This document shows, in pieces, positions 46,012 through 57,147 of a stretch of DNA of 64,000 nucleotides. The position numbers were made by a program, and so were the translations under genes. A model generated the notes under the pieces. The model was not told where the DNA came from, ran no database searches, and saw only the letters and a list, made by a program, of their open reading frames with translations. The stretch's first letter is position 1; each line of letters starts with the position of its first letter. The DNA comes from Linanthus parryae (taxonomy: Eukaryota; Streptophyta; Magnoliopsida; Ericales; Polemoniaceae): positions 1,734,001 through 1,798,000 of the forward strand of contig JALGPY010000015.1 of the NCBI GenBank assembly GCA_023055425.1, read 5' to 3'.

Positions 46012-49000
46012 TCTCTACTACTAAAAAGAGTGAAGGACCTTTTAGTGTTTAACCACTTCAAGTGTTTTTTCACTTGAGGTGTTTCCTACTTTTTCACAAA
46101 TGCCCACAATACCCCTAATTTTCATTATTATTATTTTATTAATGGAGTGAATGTTATTATTATTAATGAGTAGTAATTGAATGATTTTGGGTACGCTACT
46201 CTGATTAGTAACCCCCCTAAAGTAATTAGCTTTGAGTAATTGTTTTATGAATATTCTTATAATTTTTAGTTAACCCTTGTGTACCAACCAAACATTTTCT
46301 GGTCGAACATGTGTTCTTCTTTTTCCCTCTTGACTTTTCTTTTTTTTTTTAAAAAAAAAAATCTTAGAAAATGGCCATTAATTAAATCTACTCTATGTTT
46401 ATATAAATGTATTTGTATGCACATAATATAATCTCTGAAATGGGAAGAGTTTCCCTAAATAGAGAAATGGGAAGAGTCATGATGATTTTCTTCTTCTTTT
46501 ACTGAATCTCAAAACGTCCATGAACTAATGGCAAACAGTAAATGTTCCAGTTAATTGTTTTAAGATAATTAATTGTCCAAACGGTGAGAGTAGTAACCTA
46601 TGCATTTGTTATCATTCCTTTCTTGAAATGGGTTAGTTTTTGAACCTGTGTTGTCCTTTTATTTTCGCAGTCCAATGACAACCGCAATTATGCAGTCCGA
46701 TCTTGCCTTCACAGAGACCATGGGCCAAAATCTGTTTCATGGTTCATATATGTTCGTGTTATTATCAAGGTACAACTACAATTAGTTTGATTTTTATTTG
46801 TGCGTCAATTGATTTGACTTGGACTGTGCCATACTTTTTACTTCTTCTGCAGTTTGGTATTTGACGAAACTCAAATCTGAGTTATAATCTTTGCTTGAGT
46901 GTTCACGAGGTACAACCTGCGTATTTTAGTTGATATTAGTGCATCGTTTTAAATTCAAATGGTAACACCTTATTGTCGTTCTATCTGGCACCATCTCCTT
47001 CGGTTTAGTTAAAATGTTCTACTTTGTTACTTCATCACATTCTAATTCGTTAGCTTTCATGAAGGTAAAATCAGGTCCCACAAAATTCTGTAATCATTTG
47101 TGATTTGTGGGGAACATGTCATCTTAATACTACAATATAATGAAACTGTTTTTATTCAAAATTTCAAATATAGTACTATTTTGAAATGCCTTAAAACAAT
47201 TTTGGCGATGAAACATACTTGTGTTGTCTTTGTACGAATACAATTGTAGCATTATCAAACTATTAACAAATTGTGGTATCGCCTGTATGATCTTAAACTT
47301 ACATTTTTCGATAGATTTTTCTGCTCAAATTGAACTTCTACTACATCGAGTTTTGCTTTTCCCAACCAGAGGTGGGTGAGGAATACCCAACAAATTTATT
47401 TTGTTGATTGTCAAATAACCCCCAACCTCCAGTAGATACATATACCCGACATTAAATAATATTGGAAAAAATAAGGTGATTGCTAAATCTATATACTACC
47501 TGGTTAGGTTTAAGCTATATTCGAGTGCATTTTTTATAAACTCTTATAAATTCATTCTCATTGAGAGAATGTTTTCTTTTCAAACTTGGTGACATATAAA
47601 ACCACACCCTATATTATATTTCTTTTTCTCGTCTTGATTCATATTGGGAGAATTTCACATTTCAGATCTGAAAGTTTTGCCATTAGCCACGGATTATAAC
47701 TTCTTGATGCAGTGAGCATATCAATTGAGAATTAATATATAAAAAGATATAAGAAATCTCTCTGGAAAAGGTCAGTATTTGCTTGGAGGCAACACTTGCA
47801 GTTCGTATTTCTTCTTGGTCATGAGACCTATGGTCAGTATTTGCTTGGAGGCGACACTTGCAGTTCGTATTTCTTCTTGGTCATGAGACCTATAGTTGGA
47901 TTAACTAACATATTTAGATTGTCCAATAAAGCTGATTTGTAGTCTGTCAAATCGAATATTCTTCTTAATTGATGGTACCATTTCAAAACCAATTTTACCA
48001 TCTATTGTCAGCTGAATAAACTATTTTATTAAAAATATAACTACTAAAATGAATGTACAATGACTCTCTAAATGAACATCTGATAATCCACAAGATGGAT
48101 AATTTAGGAAATTAGAGCTGAGTAAATTGTGCACCGGCTCTTTCCACCTTGACTGCTGTCCTAATTGTGTGAAAAATCATATAAACTCCAAAAGATATCA
48201 AGCTATAAGAAATAGTTTAATGATTTATGTGAAGGTTGGGTTGGTAAGGAAATAGATGAAACAATAGAATATTAACTAAAATTATGTTCCTTTGTCGATC
48301 ATTAACTTTGAAAACCATATTACGAGGAAGTCATACTCTATGCAGTTGAAATTGAAACTTAGGTGGTCTAATGGAACAGATACATTTTTTTTCGTATAAG
48401 AAGTTCCCCTTGGGTATGAAGTTGGTGTAGTTCTTTTGCACCCAAGATAAGCTTCAATCGATCTTTATATAACGTTCAACCAAAGACGAACCACTACGAA
48501 TTTGAGGGGAATTGTGGAATATGGGAATCGTCGAATATGGATGAAACGCAGTGAGAGTTGTAGCTCTACTGGCGAGCTACTATGAATCCTATTCTCCCCA
48601 AATTGATCCTATCAATTATTTCACATTTTCTATGATCATCGTCCGTATTATTTTTTACCGCTTCTGCAAAAGAGTTTTATCTCCTTAAATAATTAGAAGT
48701 TACAGAATTGTGTTTGCCATCCCTTGCTGATATATCTCGAAGTACCGAGTAAACTTTGTGTAGGTGAGGATGTAAATTTCTTTTAACCTGGAAATTAATT
48801 TGCAATTTACTTAACTCGTGGAAGAATTGGTGTTTGAAATGTAATTCTCTCCATATGGAATGGAGAGAATTAGAGCTTGCTCGAAGCTCTTAAATCGCCA
48901 TGAACTAAAAAGTGAAGAAAACACTTTGATACATAGAAATCCCTGCTAAGCTATGTAAATGATTTTCCTTGGATAAACTATTCTCACGATTGAAATTCAT

Positions 49001-49050
49001 GTTTCCTGTCCAACAAGAAGCCCACGTGCAAAGCACGTGCATACAACTAG
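46012..49050 (+). mobile_element. Non-autonomous Helitron
   Basis: It begins TCTCTACTACTAAAAAGAG directly after an A and ends with a perfect hairpin (CACGTGC-AAA-GCACGTG, about 49023-49039), a short spacer and CTAG at 49047-49050, directly before a T. A-to-T insertion, 5' TC, a 3' hairpin 8-10 bases from the end and a CTRR terminus are all Helitron criteria. The 3.04-kb interior has no RepHel coding sequence and no ORF above 60 codons, so it depends on enzymes in trans. It contains a 62-bp tandem duplication (47771-47894). Confidence 0.85.
47771..47894 (+). repeat. 62-bp tandem duplication in the Helitron
   Basis: Two units, 47771-47832 and 47833-47894, start GTCAGTATTTGCTTGGAGGC and end CATGAGACCTATG or CATGAGACCTATA; they differ at only a couple of positions. 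Confidence 0.92.
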
Positions 49051-49876
49051 TATAGATAAATACGCTTACAAATCAATCACACAGATATGAAACATAAGAA
49101 ATTCTACTGATTCGATTACTCAATAACCTTACAGTCAAAGATCTGAAGACGTATAAACAGAGCGATCGTCTAAGAACAAACTTAAACACAAATCAAAACC
49201 TAAGAACAATATCAAGAGATTTAAATTTGTATAACAATGAAACTTCTTTCGTTGATCGAGACATGGGTAGATAAAAAAGCATAAGTTCAAGATTTTTTTT
49301 TGAGGAAAGCATAAGTTGTAGATCTCTCTCTTTTTTAGGAAAGCATAAGTTGTAGATCTTTGTTTTTTAGGAAAGCATACATTCTAGATATTTTTTTAGG
49401 AAAACACAAGTTCTAGTGAAGATATATATATAGATCTAGAAACTGATTTACCGATGAAGAACATATCTAACTTGAAAATAGAATATATGAAACGAAACTT
49501 CTAATCTACTATAAGTATAAACAACTAAAGATAAAACAAACATATTCCCAATACTAAATCAAAACATACAGAAGGACTCAGCAGTGAGCTGAAAACTGAA
49601 TCGGAATGGCATAAACAGAAATTAGATACGCAAAGATAAGCCTGAATGTTTAAATACACTTCATCGTACAAACAGAAATTGACAAACCTGTTCTATACAT
49701 TTTCTGTCACCTCTGATGATGACATTTGGATCAAACAATTTCTACGTTAAACCAACCTAAAAGTCAATCAGGAAATTTCCAGTGTTAGGGAGTTTTTACA
49801 CATGATAATTGTCATCACTGTGCAAACACCAGGACCTCAAGGCATGACTGACCAAACTCAGACTTCAGATCCTGAA
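49051..49876. other. Spacer 3' of the thaumatin-like gene with short tandem repeats
   Basis: AT-rich sequence with no ORF. At 49271-49416 the phrase GGAAAGCATAAGTTGTAGAT is repeated four to five times at about 35-50 bp spacing with poly-T in between. The last few hundred bases before 49877 probably contain the 3'UTR of the thaumatin-like gene. Confidence 0.5.
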
Positions 49877-51413
49877 TTACATGCTTAGAATAAAAAAGTT
49901 GATGGCAGTAAGTACACCGATAAGGTGCGACAATGGAACCAATTCCACTGTGCCCGAGGGAGAGACCACATCGGTAATCATTTTGTTTTCATCATCTTGA
50001 AAATGCATTGTCGGATGACCTGGAATTGCACCGTTCAATCTCTTCATCCTGCATGTAACTTCTTGGGTTAACAAAGTGTGAACATAGGTAAGTTTAAACT
50101 AATTGACTTAAAGGGGGAGAGAAAGGAAATACCCTGTGCTAACAAAATTGGGGCAGAACACGATAGCGTAATTGGAAGCCTTGCATGTGAAAGTACTAGT
50201 GCCGTCATCATAAGCATAGCTATAAGCTCTGGGACAAGCATTTTTGAAGAACTTGGAATAGAAAGATGGTCTGCACGTAGTTGGATTAGCAAACTGCCCA
50301 CTACAACAGTATTGGTCGAGCCCAAATGCCTCACATGCGCTCTTGCATGCAACCACTCCTCCCTCTTCCCCACCCTCATCAACCACCTGAAGCTCTTTCG
50401 GGCAACCTGGTAATTCGTTCGGTTAGATTTACAATTATCAACAACTATTGGGTAAAAGCATTCCCATTACTCACTATAGTCTAAGGGTACATTTGGTTTT
50501 CTAGAATTAGCAGTATTTGCAGGGATTGGACTAAATATAGTACATGTAATAGTTAATATTGTGTTTGGTTGTTCTGGACTAATTTTAATACCGCTACTAA
50601 ATAGTGAAAAGATGATGTTTAATACCTTAAATTACTCCCCTCACATAAGGGTATTAGCTGGATTGGAATATTTGTACCTTAATACTGAGTTAATACTGCA
50701 AGCCAAACACATTATTAATTATAGTTCAACTAACCCATCCAATCCTATCCGGAAATTTATCCAGTCCAGTCAAATCCGACTAGTCCGAAAAACCTAACGT
50801 GCCAAAATGAATTCTTCATATCACGGTCTATAAACCGATAGACAATTCAGATCAGGCAGAGTAAACATATTACGAATCAATTAGTATACTTTTCAGAAGG
50901 CAAACGAAGAAGCACTTGATTCGTACCCATGTTGATATCCGAAACACAGCCCGTAACATTGCATCCACCATACACTCCCAGTGGTCCAGCGATGAGGGGA
51001 AGATTGTACCCGTCGACTATGCTGACATCATAAAAGTCTTTCTGGTTTCCAGTGCCAAGTGTTATCTCAAAGAGAGATGCAGGTGGAGTGGCTCCTGCAC
51101 CACCACATAACAGCCTCCCACCACAATCCCCTGTTTGGCATTTACCTAGCCCTGATTCATCAAATGTGCAGCCTGTTCTTGCCCATATCCGACCTGACCA
51201 CCCTGCAACAGCCGGAATTGTGGCAGTTAGGCCAGAGTCTAACCGGAATCCTGATGTTACAAGTGGCGGCGATCCTGAACCAGCTAGTATCCCAGGCCAG
51301 ATTGTTTGAGGGCAATTGTTAGTAACAGTAAATGTGTAAGCAAATAAAGAAGGTAGGAATGCATTTGCAAGAAAAATCATCAAGATCATCCAGTAGGTTG
51401 ATATTTTCAGCAT
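49877..51413 (-). CDS. Thaumatin-like protein (PR-5 family) with C-terminal hydrophobic tail
   Basis: Minus-strand exons 51413-50927, 50406-50133 and 50048-49877 (GT-AG introns; phases close to 310 residues). Residues 1-25 are a signal peptide (hydrophobic [17 protein letters not shown]), so the protein enters the secretory pathway. Mature [16 protein letters not shown] is the canonical family start; [16 protein letters not shown] (88-103) is the thaumatin signature; ASLFEITLG and [12 protein letters not shown] supply the acidic-cleft residues; exon 2 has the Cys-rich domain II ([17 protein letters not shown]). Cysteines are numerous enough for eight disulfides. Exon 3 adds a Ser/Thr-bearing linker and a hydrophobic end ([18 protein letters not shown]), longer than secreted PR-5 proteins and suggestive of a GPI signal. 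The exon 2-3 junction is less certain than the first. Family members act in defence or development at the cell surface; no specific role can be assigned. Confidence 0.92.
50478..50798. mobile_element. Possible hAT-like MITE in intron 1 of the thaumatin-like gene
   Basis: The left part GGGTACATTTGGTTTTCTAG and the right part, reverse complemented GGTTTTTCGGACTAGTCGG, share a GGTTTT block, and inner segments such as GGATTGGACTAA (left) and TTAGTCCAG-like/CCAATCC sequences (right) are inverted. The interior is non-coding. No TSD is evident, so this is tentative. Confidence 0.35.
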
Positions 51414-53301
51414 GGGCGCTACCGACGTTGCTTTTACATAAAAGGGGCCAGATATAGAAATTAACCCTAGTATATGCTACATTTTGTACTTGCAACAAGA
51501 ATCTATATATATTGTGAGAGGAAAAGATACTATAGAAAACATAAAGGGCAAAGATTGCTTTGCTAGATCCACCAGACACAATATCTCCCTTTTAGGTTTA
51601 GAATTACTTTGTCTTGGATGGCCTCAGACTGAAGTAATTCCTTTCTTTTGGTGATCATGTTGGTCAACTGATCTGACTGAAGTTGATGATTCATGTTAAA
51701 GAAGTTTGCACTGACGACACAATGTCACATAGATCAATCTAACACTATGTTTAACACTTCTACTACAGTTGAAGACAAAATGTGGTTTAGGAATCTTGAG
51801 ATCAGTAACTCGGAACATGGTTTTAACCACCAAGAGAACAAGAAATCCAACAGAGAAATCTTTTTTGCAGTTCTCAAAAAAAATCTCAACAAAACAACTG
51901 ATGGATCGCATTACTATTGAAGAGTTAAAACCAAGGAAAGTAAAATTCAAATAATTAATGGCAGAAGCATGTTGCCAAGTTTTAGAATGCTGCAGGTGAT
52001 GCAGGTCAACATCAGTTTTTCCCAGGACGAGTGGCGGAAGTTCACACACTTATGATGTACAACAAGAAATAGCACGTTGGTTCAAGAGGAAAACAAATAG
52101 AAAACACATCCCAGTTTCAAGCAAAATATGAGCCTATAGTAACAGCATGAAGTGTTGCAGACATACAAACCTCGTCATGAAGAATAGAATACTCTGCCCA
52201 ATCCATGATTCTCTATTGACCAGGGCCCGCTGCCGCCATGAATAGATCCGCACAACTACTTTAGCAGCAAGTGCACTGAGAAAGGCAGACGAGGCATTAT
52301 TCTTTCTTCTTCTTCAGGAAGATCTGAACTCAATAACGACGACCTTAAAGGTAAATCCTTATCACCGTGCTAAAACAACATGCATTCAGGAACCAAAGCT
52401 TCCTATCCGGTTTACATTGAGATGGACAACTCAAGCTTAGACGTTATATTCCTAGTCACCAGTATCTCTGAGTTGCAGCCAGTCTGCCATCACCAGAATA
52501 AATAACAATTTATGGTCCCTACAAAAAATCGATTCATCAAATTAGAGATACTTAACAAAAAAATCTGAAATATAGTAATCATTTAGTCATATGCAGCGAG
52601 TAATATACAACTCTCCTGATTGTCACATGCTTGAACCTGCAATCATAACATTAATTCTCAGCTTATTGTAAAACAAGGGTCTGATATAAAAAAACTGAAC
52701 AAAAACCTAAAAAAAAAAAAAGAAAAAAAAAAAAGAAAACTGGATGATTGGTCTCTAACCCCTGAAACACAAAAAGGAAAACAATGAGAACTTTGATAAA
52801 TTTCTAAAATATAAATTAATATTTTCACGGTAGATTCAGCAAAGTCGACCAGGAATTCCGAAACCTCACAAGAGCACATATCACAAATTGAATAGGCAGA
52901 AATGCAACACATTAGTAACACGCACAAAAAACTTATACAAAGGTATTCAGTCTGACAATATGGAAATCTTAAGTCGGTTGCCAAGAAGGATTCCTGCACA
53001 CTGTCCAGTTGAAAACTAAGAAGCAACGAAGTGTCACCCAATGTGAACAGTTAATCTAAACTAAACTTAAAATACAATATCATAAGTTTTGCTAATGGAC
53101 CAGATAGATTAATGGCCACAGCCCCTTAAAAAAAGTTTAGACATATAAGTCTTTCCTACAGATAGATAGGGTACATCAAGCTGTCCCTCCAAGTATCCGC
53201 ATCAAGTTCCGATGAAAAGTTTAAAAAAAAAAGAAAAAGAAAAAGAAAAGTGGGAATAAAAGAAGGACGAAGAAGAAGAAATCCTATCGGTCATTTTAAC
53301 T
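51414..53301. other. Intergenic region between two minus-strand genes
   Basis: The right part (about 52640-53301) is probably the 3'UTR and flank of the Cys-rich protein gene, with A-rich tracts at 52709-52738 and 53221-53250 that create spurious Phe/Lys-rich frames. The left part holds the upstream region of the thaumatin-like gene. At about 52320-52170 the minus strand has a coding-like stretch (FLSALAAKVVVRIYSWRQRA) without start, ends or partner exons. I do not see another gene. Confidence 0.4.
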
Positions 53302-53739
53302 CTAGTTAATGTCCATGCCATCTCCAATTGGACTGCAGATTGGACTGACAGCGCGGAAGGATCTCTCGAAAGGAGAAGGATGGAACTGTGCATCCCTTCT
53401 GCGCTTAAAGGCACAACTCTCAGACGGGGTACTATCAGTGTCCATCTTCCTCCGCACACCTCTCACAGCATGTTGCTCAACCTCCGATAGAGGGAAAACC
53501 TGCTTGCTCACTCTGCAAAGGGAGCTGTAGTTGTCATAAACAATTCTCTGGTTACAGTTCTTGTCGCAGATGTGTGTGAGCCCTGTTAATTTGCAGCGAT
53601 ACATGTTTCCGCAGACATGTTCATTTGCACATTTCCAATCACACTTGTGAACAGGGTTCGGCCCATCTTGGCCTAGAATACTTGACAAATAAATAACATT
53701 TGTAGACATAGCTACCATGGATGCACCAAATACCTCCAT
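53302..53739 (-). CDS. Small conserved plant Cys-rich protein of unknown function
   Basis: One coding exon of 145 residues from the first ATG (53739); the frame extends three codons further without another ATG. Residues 33-75 are Cys/His-rich: HKCDWKCANEHVCGN, YRCKLTGLTHICDKNCNQR and DNYSSLCRVS. The spacing suggests a metal-binding or disulfide-bonded unit. A conserved RVSKQVFPLSEVEQHAVRGV segment follows, then a basic RKMD and KRRRD stretch that could be a nuclear signal, and a Ser/Pro-rich tail. I have seen similar short plant proteins annotated only as hypothetical or loosely as CREB-like and trust no function. A 5'UTR intron (53813-54533) and a TATA box upstream support expression. There is no signal peptide or membrane segment. 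Confidence 0.82.
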   Translation of the reverse strand: MEVFGASMVAMSTNVIYLSSILGQDGPNPVHKCDWKCANEHVCGNMYRCKLTGLTHICDKNCNQRIVYDNYSSLCRVSKQVFPLSEVEQHAVRGVRRKMDTDSTPSESCAFKRRRDAQFHPSPFERSFRAVSPICSPIGDGMDIN

Positions 53740-53812
53740 TACTTCTAGCTCTAGCAAACTTCACGATCCTTCAAAGGATTCCTCTATCCAAAAGCCTAAG
53801 CCCCAAAATGTT

Positions 53813-54533
53813 CTGCAGACCCACAATCAGATGAGAAACAGTAAGTTCAATGAAACTGTTGGCAGCACTGATACAGAATATTCTATATCTCTTTGACCGA
53901 AACCCTTACCAATTGTTCGATAAAGACATGAAAAAATACAGTCATGGTAATCCACAATGTATAAGAAACTAGAAAAATACCCTTATTCTCAACACAAGAA
54001 TGTTAGATTAGACTTTGGAAATGTATATAGTATTACTCTCCCCACAGGATACCAGATCCAAGAGCCAGTTATCCTAATTAACACGAAATTAGACGGAAAA
54101 GGGGATTGATATCCCTTTATCAAACCAGGACATCAGAAGAATACACATGATATCCCTTTATCAAACCAGGACATCAGAAGAATACACATGAAACAACATC
54201 TGAACAATTAAAATCCTTGTTTAGTTTCAAGCTCATTAGAGTGAAGCTCCTTTTCCACATTTATGATACAATTCCATGTGATCTTCTTATAAACGACCTA
54301 AATTGACCACTCACAGGTGCTTTCCGCAAGCTTAGGTGTGAGAATCAACAAGCATAAATGTCAATTACCCAGGGAAATGAGATCTATTTCTGATATAATT
54401 AACAAATCAACACAAACCCTAGAATAAGTAAAGAGTATAAATTGGGGAATCAACTGAAATCCAACGAAACACTACTTCATAAATTCAAATTCGATACCTA
54501 AGGGAAAGGAGATTCGATCAAGACAGAACTCAC
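53813..54533 (-). other. 5'UTR intron of the Cys-rich protein gene
   Basis: On the minus strand the donor CTTTGCAG|GTGAGTTCT at 54534/54533 is a near-perfect consensus, and the acceptor TCTGCAG at 53815-53813 precedes the exon with the ATG. This would leave a first non-coding exon of about 70 bases. A 41-bp tandem duplication lies inside. Long 5'UTR introns are common in constitutively expressed plant genes. Confidence 0.6.
54108..54189 (+). repeat. 41-bp perfect tandem duplication in the 5'UTR intron
   Basis: Units 54108-54148 and 54149-54189 both read GATATCCCTTTATCAAACCA, then GGACATCAGAAGAATACACAT, with no difference that I can see, so the duplication is recent. Confidence 0.95.
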
Positions 54534-54630
54534 CTGCAAAGAACAAAAAGACGATCCTCTTCTTCAGAACAACGACCCCTTCTTGTCTAAAGCGAGCAAA
54601 TAGCAGGGAATGCGGTTACATGGGGGTTGA

Positions 54631-54638
54631 TATTTATA
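54631..54638 (-). promoter_or_regulatory. TATA box of the Cys-rich protein gene
   Basis: The minus strand reads CCTATAAATATCAAC. The TATAAATA core lies about 100 bp upstream of the 5'UTR splice donor, predicting a transcription start near 54600-54605 and a short first exon. Confidence 0.65.
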
Positions 54639-55019
54639 GGAAAAGATAAGGTGATCCGATTCATGTGACGCGTTGAAGCAGTAAATGCAAATGCAAGTGA
54701 AATTTCCGCCAAATGACGACTTTTATTTCGCGTCAATTTGTCGTTACTTGAGAGAAGAAGTATGAACCTACACAAGTGAAATTTGCGCTTTATGCCCCCA
54801 TGAATTTCACCTACTTGTTTTCATTCTACATCCATATAATTCGATAATCTACAATTCTGCCTTTGGGGTCTCGAGTATGCTCGCAAAACTCCTAAGTTTT
54901 GGAGATTGGCACTGTGTGAGATTCACTATCAAGATGAAGATTGCCGGAGGAAAATATTGGAGGTAATTAATTGAGTCTGGTAGGAGTTTGTAAGAAACAT
55001 GAGTAACTTGGGCTTATAA

Positions 55020-55622
55020 GGGCATCTCCAATAGTAGTAGGTATTTTTTGCATGTTTTAAATTTTGCATGATATGCATTTGTAGTTTTGCTCCAGCAGTA
55101 AAATGTAATTTATACATTTTGTAGTTATGATAAGTTAAAATATACATATAAAGAATGCATGAGAGGAGAGAGATAGACACAAAATTTTGCATGCCTACTT
55201 TCATGCTAGCTATTAATGGAGAGGAGGATGCATGTTCTGCAAAATGCATGAGCATATGCATTGTCTATTGGAGGTCAATTTTTCATCATATTCTTTATAT
55301 TTTGCATTTTGCATTGTAGGTAATTTTTTGCATGTTTTAAATTTTGCATGACATGCATTTGTAATTTTGTTCCAGCAGTAAAATGCAATCTATACATTTT
55401 GTAGTTATGAGAGATTAAAATATACATATTGAGGATGCATGAGAGGAGAGAGATAGACACACAATTTTGCATGCCTACTTTCTTGCTAGCTATTAATGGA
55501 GAGGAAGATACATGTTTTGCAAAATGCATGGCGATTTGCATCGTCTATTGGAGCTCATTTTTTCCTCGTTTTCTTTATATTTTGTATAAAAGAGGCTTTT
55601 GCATGAGCTATTGGAGATGCCC
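55020..55622. mobile_element. Tourist-like MITE with internal duplication, TSD TAA
   Basis: The ends GGGCATCTCCAATAG and CTATTGGAGATGCCC are perfect inverted repeats of 15 bp, flanked by TAA (55017-55019, 55623-55625), as in PIF/Harbinger elements. The interior contains two copies of a roughly 280-bp segment (from GTAGGTATTTTTTGCATG at 55037 and GTAGGTAATTTTTTGCATG at 55316), each ending with CTATTGGAG near its end. The structure suggests two copies joined head to tail or an internal duplication. The minus-strand frames at 54929 and 55275 are repeat-derived and match each other for that reason. Confidence 0.88.
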
Positions 55623-55654
55623 TAACTACTTTTGAGACCATGATATAATTAGAA

Positions 55655-57147
55655 GGGTTAATTACATTTCACCCCCCTGTGGTTAGGGGTTTATTCGAAA
55701 CACCCCCCGTGGTCTCAAATGTTGCATTTTACCTCATTGTACTTTTATTTATGTGTGGGAAGGGGGTAATTTTCCGTTAAGTAGGATACAATGACCTAAA
55801 TACCCTTCATTATATACATTGTTAGTAAAATACGGGACGGAAATAAAACGTGATACGGTACGTACGTGTATTATACGATTTTAGGTTAAAAATACGTAAG
55901 TAAAAATTCGGATTAAAAATACGCGATTTGATTAATTTGAGTTTTCTATACGTACGTGTATAGTTCGTATTCTAGTTATTTATTCGGAATTAAAAATACG
56001 GGTGCATTTCTTAGTATTTTAGCATATATAATGAGTTCTTTGTGTCACACATTGCCATCTTTTCATATTTTTATCAAATATTTAAAAATAATTTGTAAAG
56101 CATGTACTTAATTGTTTATCATTTCCGATATTTACACTATTTACTCATAACTAATTACTTAGGTAAAATAATATCATACTATTCAAACTATTTCTGTAGA
56201 AAAGAGTTACTATGCATTCCCTATCTTTAACATGTATTATTTTAATTTATATACCCAAATCAGTCATTTTCTATCATCACCCTCATTTAACTCTTGCCTT
56301 TGGTTCTTCATCTTCTTCCAGAACTATACACATAAATCAATCATCACAATTGAATCATTACATTACTAACAAAATAAGATTGTACACAGCTTCTTCTAAA
56401 AAAAATATTTGACACATCTGAAATCATATCGATATATACACAATAACACAAGAAAAATTCTACCAAAAATAACACAAGAAAGAAGAGAAAAAAGGATCTG
56501 AATGAGAAAAAGGACATTAGGAAGATGAAGAATTAGTAGTAGAAGAAGCGGCGGCGACTCCACTGGAGGCGGCGTTGTTCCTTTCTTCTTCAGATTCATC
56601 AAATGAAGTCGCCCATTTCCGGAAGAGAGTTCTTCTTCTTCCGTTGAACATATCTGAAGAAGAAGAAGAAGAAAAAAAAAGGAGAAGAAGAAGTATCGCA
56701 TTGGGGGACGCGGCGAGGGTCCATCAGGGTCGGCGGCGGTGTATCGGGGACGGACGGCGATGCATCAGCGCCGCCGCCGGCAACATCGTCTTCCTCATCC
56801 TCCCGTCGCTGTGCTGCTCTTCTTCTTCTTCTTCTTCTTCTTCTTCTCTTGCAGATCTGTGTTTGTTCTTGGTAATTGTTGGGTTTGTAATTTTTGTTGT
56901 TGAAGAGTTGAGAGTACACAGAGAAGAAAGGGAATAAAGTGAGAGATAAAAGAAAATTTGTGAGGATGAGATTATTTATGTGAGGATATAATAGTCATTT
57001 AGAATTAAATTAGACGGATTCTGTTACTTTTAACGGAATTGCAAAAAAACTAAACCATAAGGAGGTAAAATGCAACATTTGAGACCTCGGGGGGGGGGGG
57101 TGTTTCGCACAAACCCCTAACCACAGGGGGTGAAATGCAATTAACCC
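55655..57147. mobile_element. MULE-type element with 9-bp TSD and GC-rich interior
   Basis: The left end GGGTTAATTACATTTCACCC and, inverted, the right end GGGTTAATTGCATTTCACCC both continue through CCTGTGGTTAGGGGTTT, CGAAACACCCCCC and GGTCTCAAATGTTGCATTTT (TIRs of nearly 100 bp). Flanking TAATTAGAA (55646-55654) and TAATTAAAA (57148-57156) agree at 8 of 9 positions. No transposase is visible. The interior 56500-56930 is markedly GC-rich compared with the AT-rich flanks, as expected for captured gene sequence. Confidence 0.85.
56517..56651 (-). pseudogene. Possible captured coding fragment in the second MULE
   Basis: On the minus strand, a pyrimidine tract ending in CAG is followed at once by an ATG (56651) opening a 44-residue frame: MFNGRRRTLFRKWATSFDES, then EEERNNAASSGVAAASS and a Ser/Thr tail before TAA at 56517. 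The upstream GC-rich segment (to about 56870) encodes an Asp/Glu then Pro-rich stretch. The codon composition differs from the rest of the element. I do not recognise the donor gene. Confidence 0.35.

Noticed and set aside
52170..52320. Minus-strand coding-like segment with an IQ-motif look
   Set aside because: No start, splice partners or conserved domain; could be chance.
53202..53459. Minus-strand frame overlapping the Cys-rich protein gene
   Set aside because: Out-of-frame reading with a Ser/Phe tail produced by the A-rich tract at 53221-53280.
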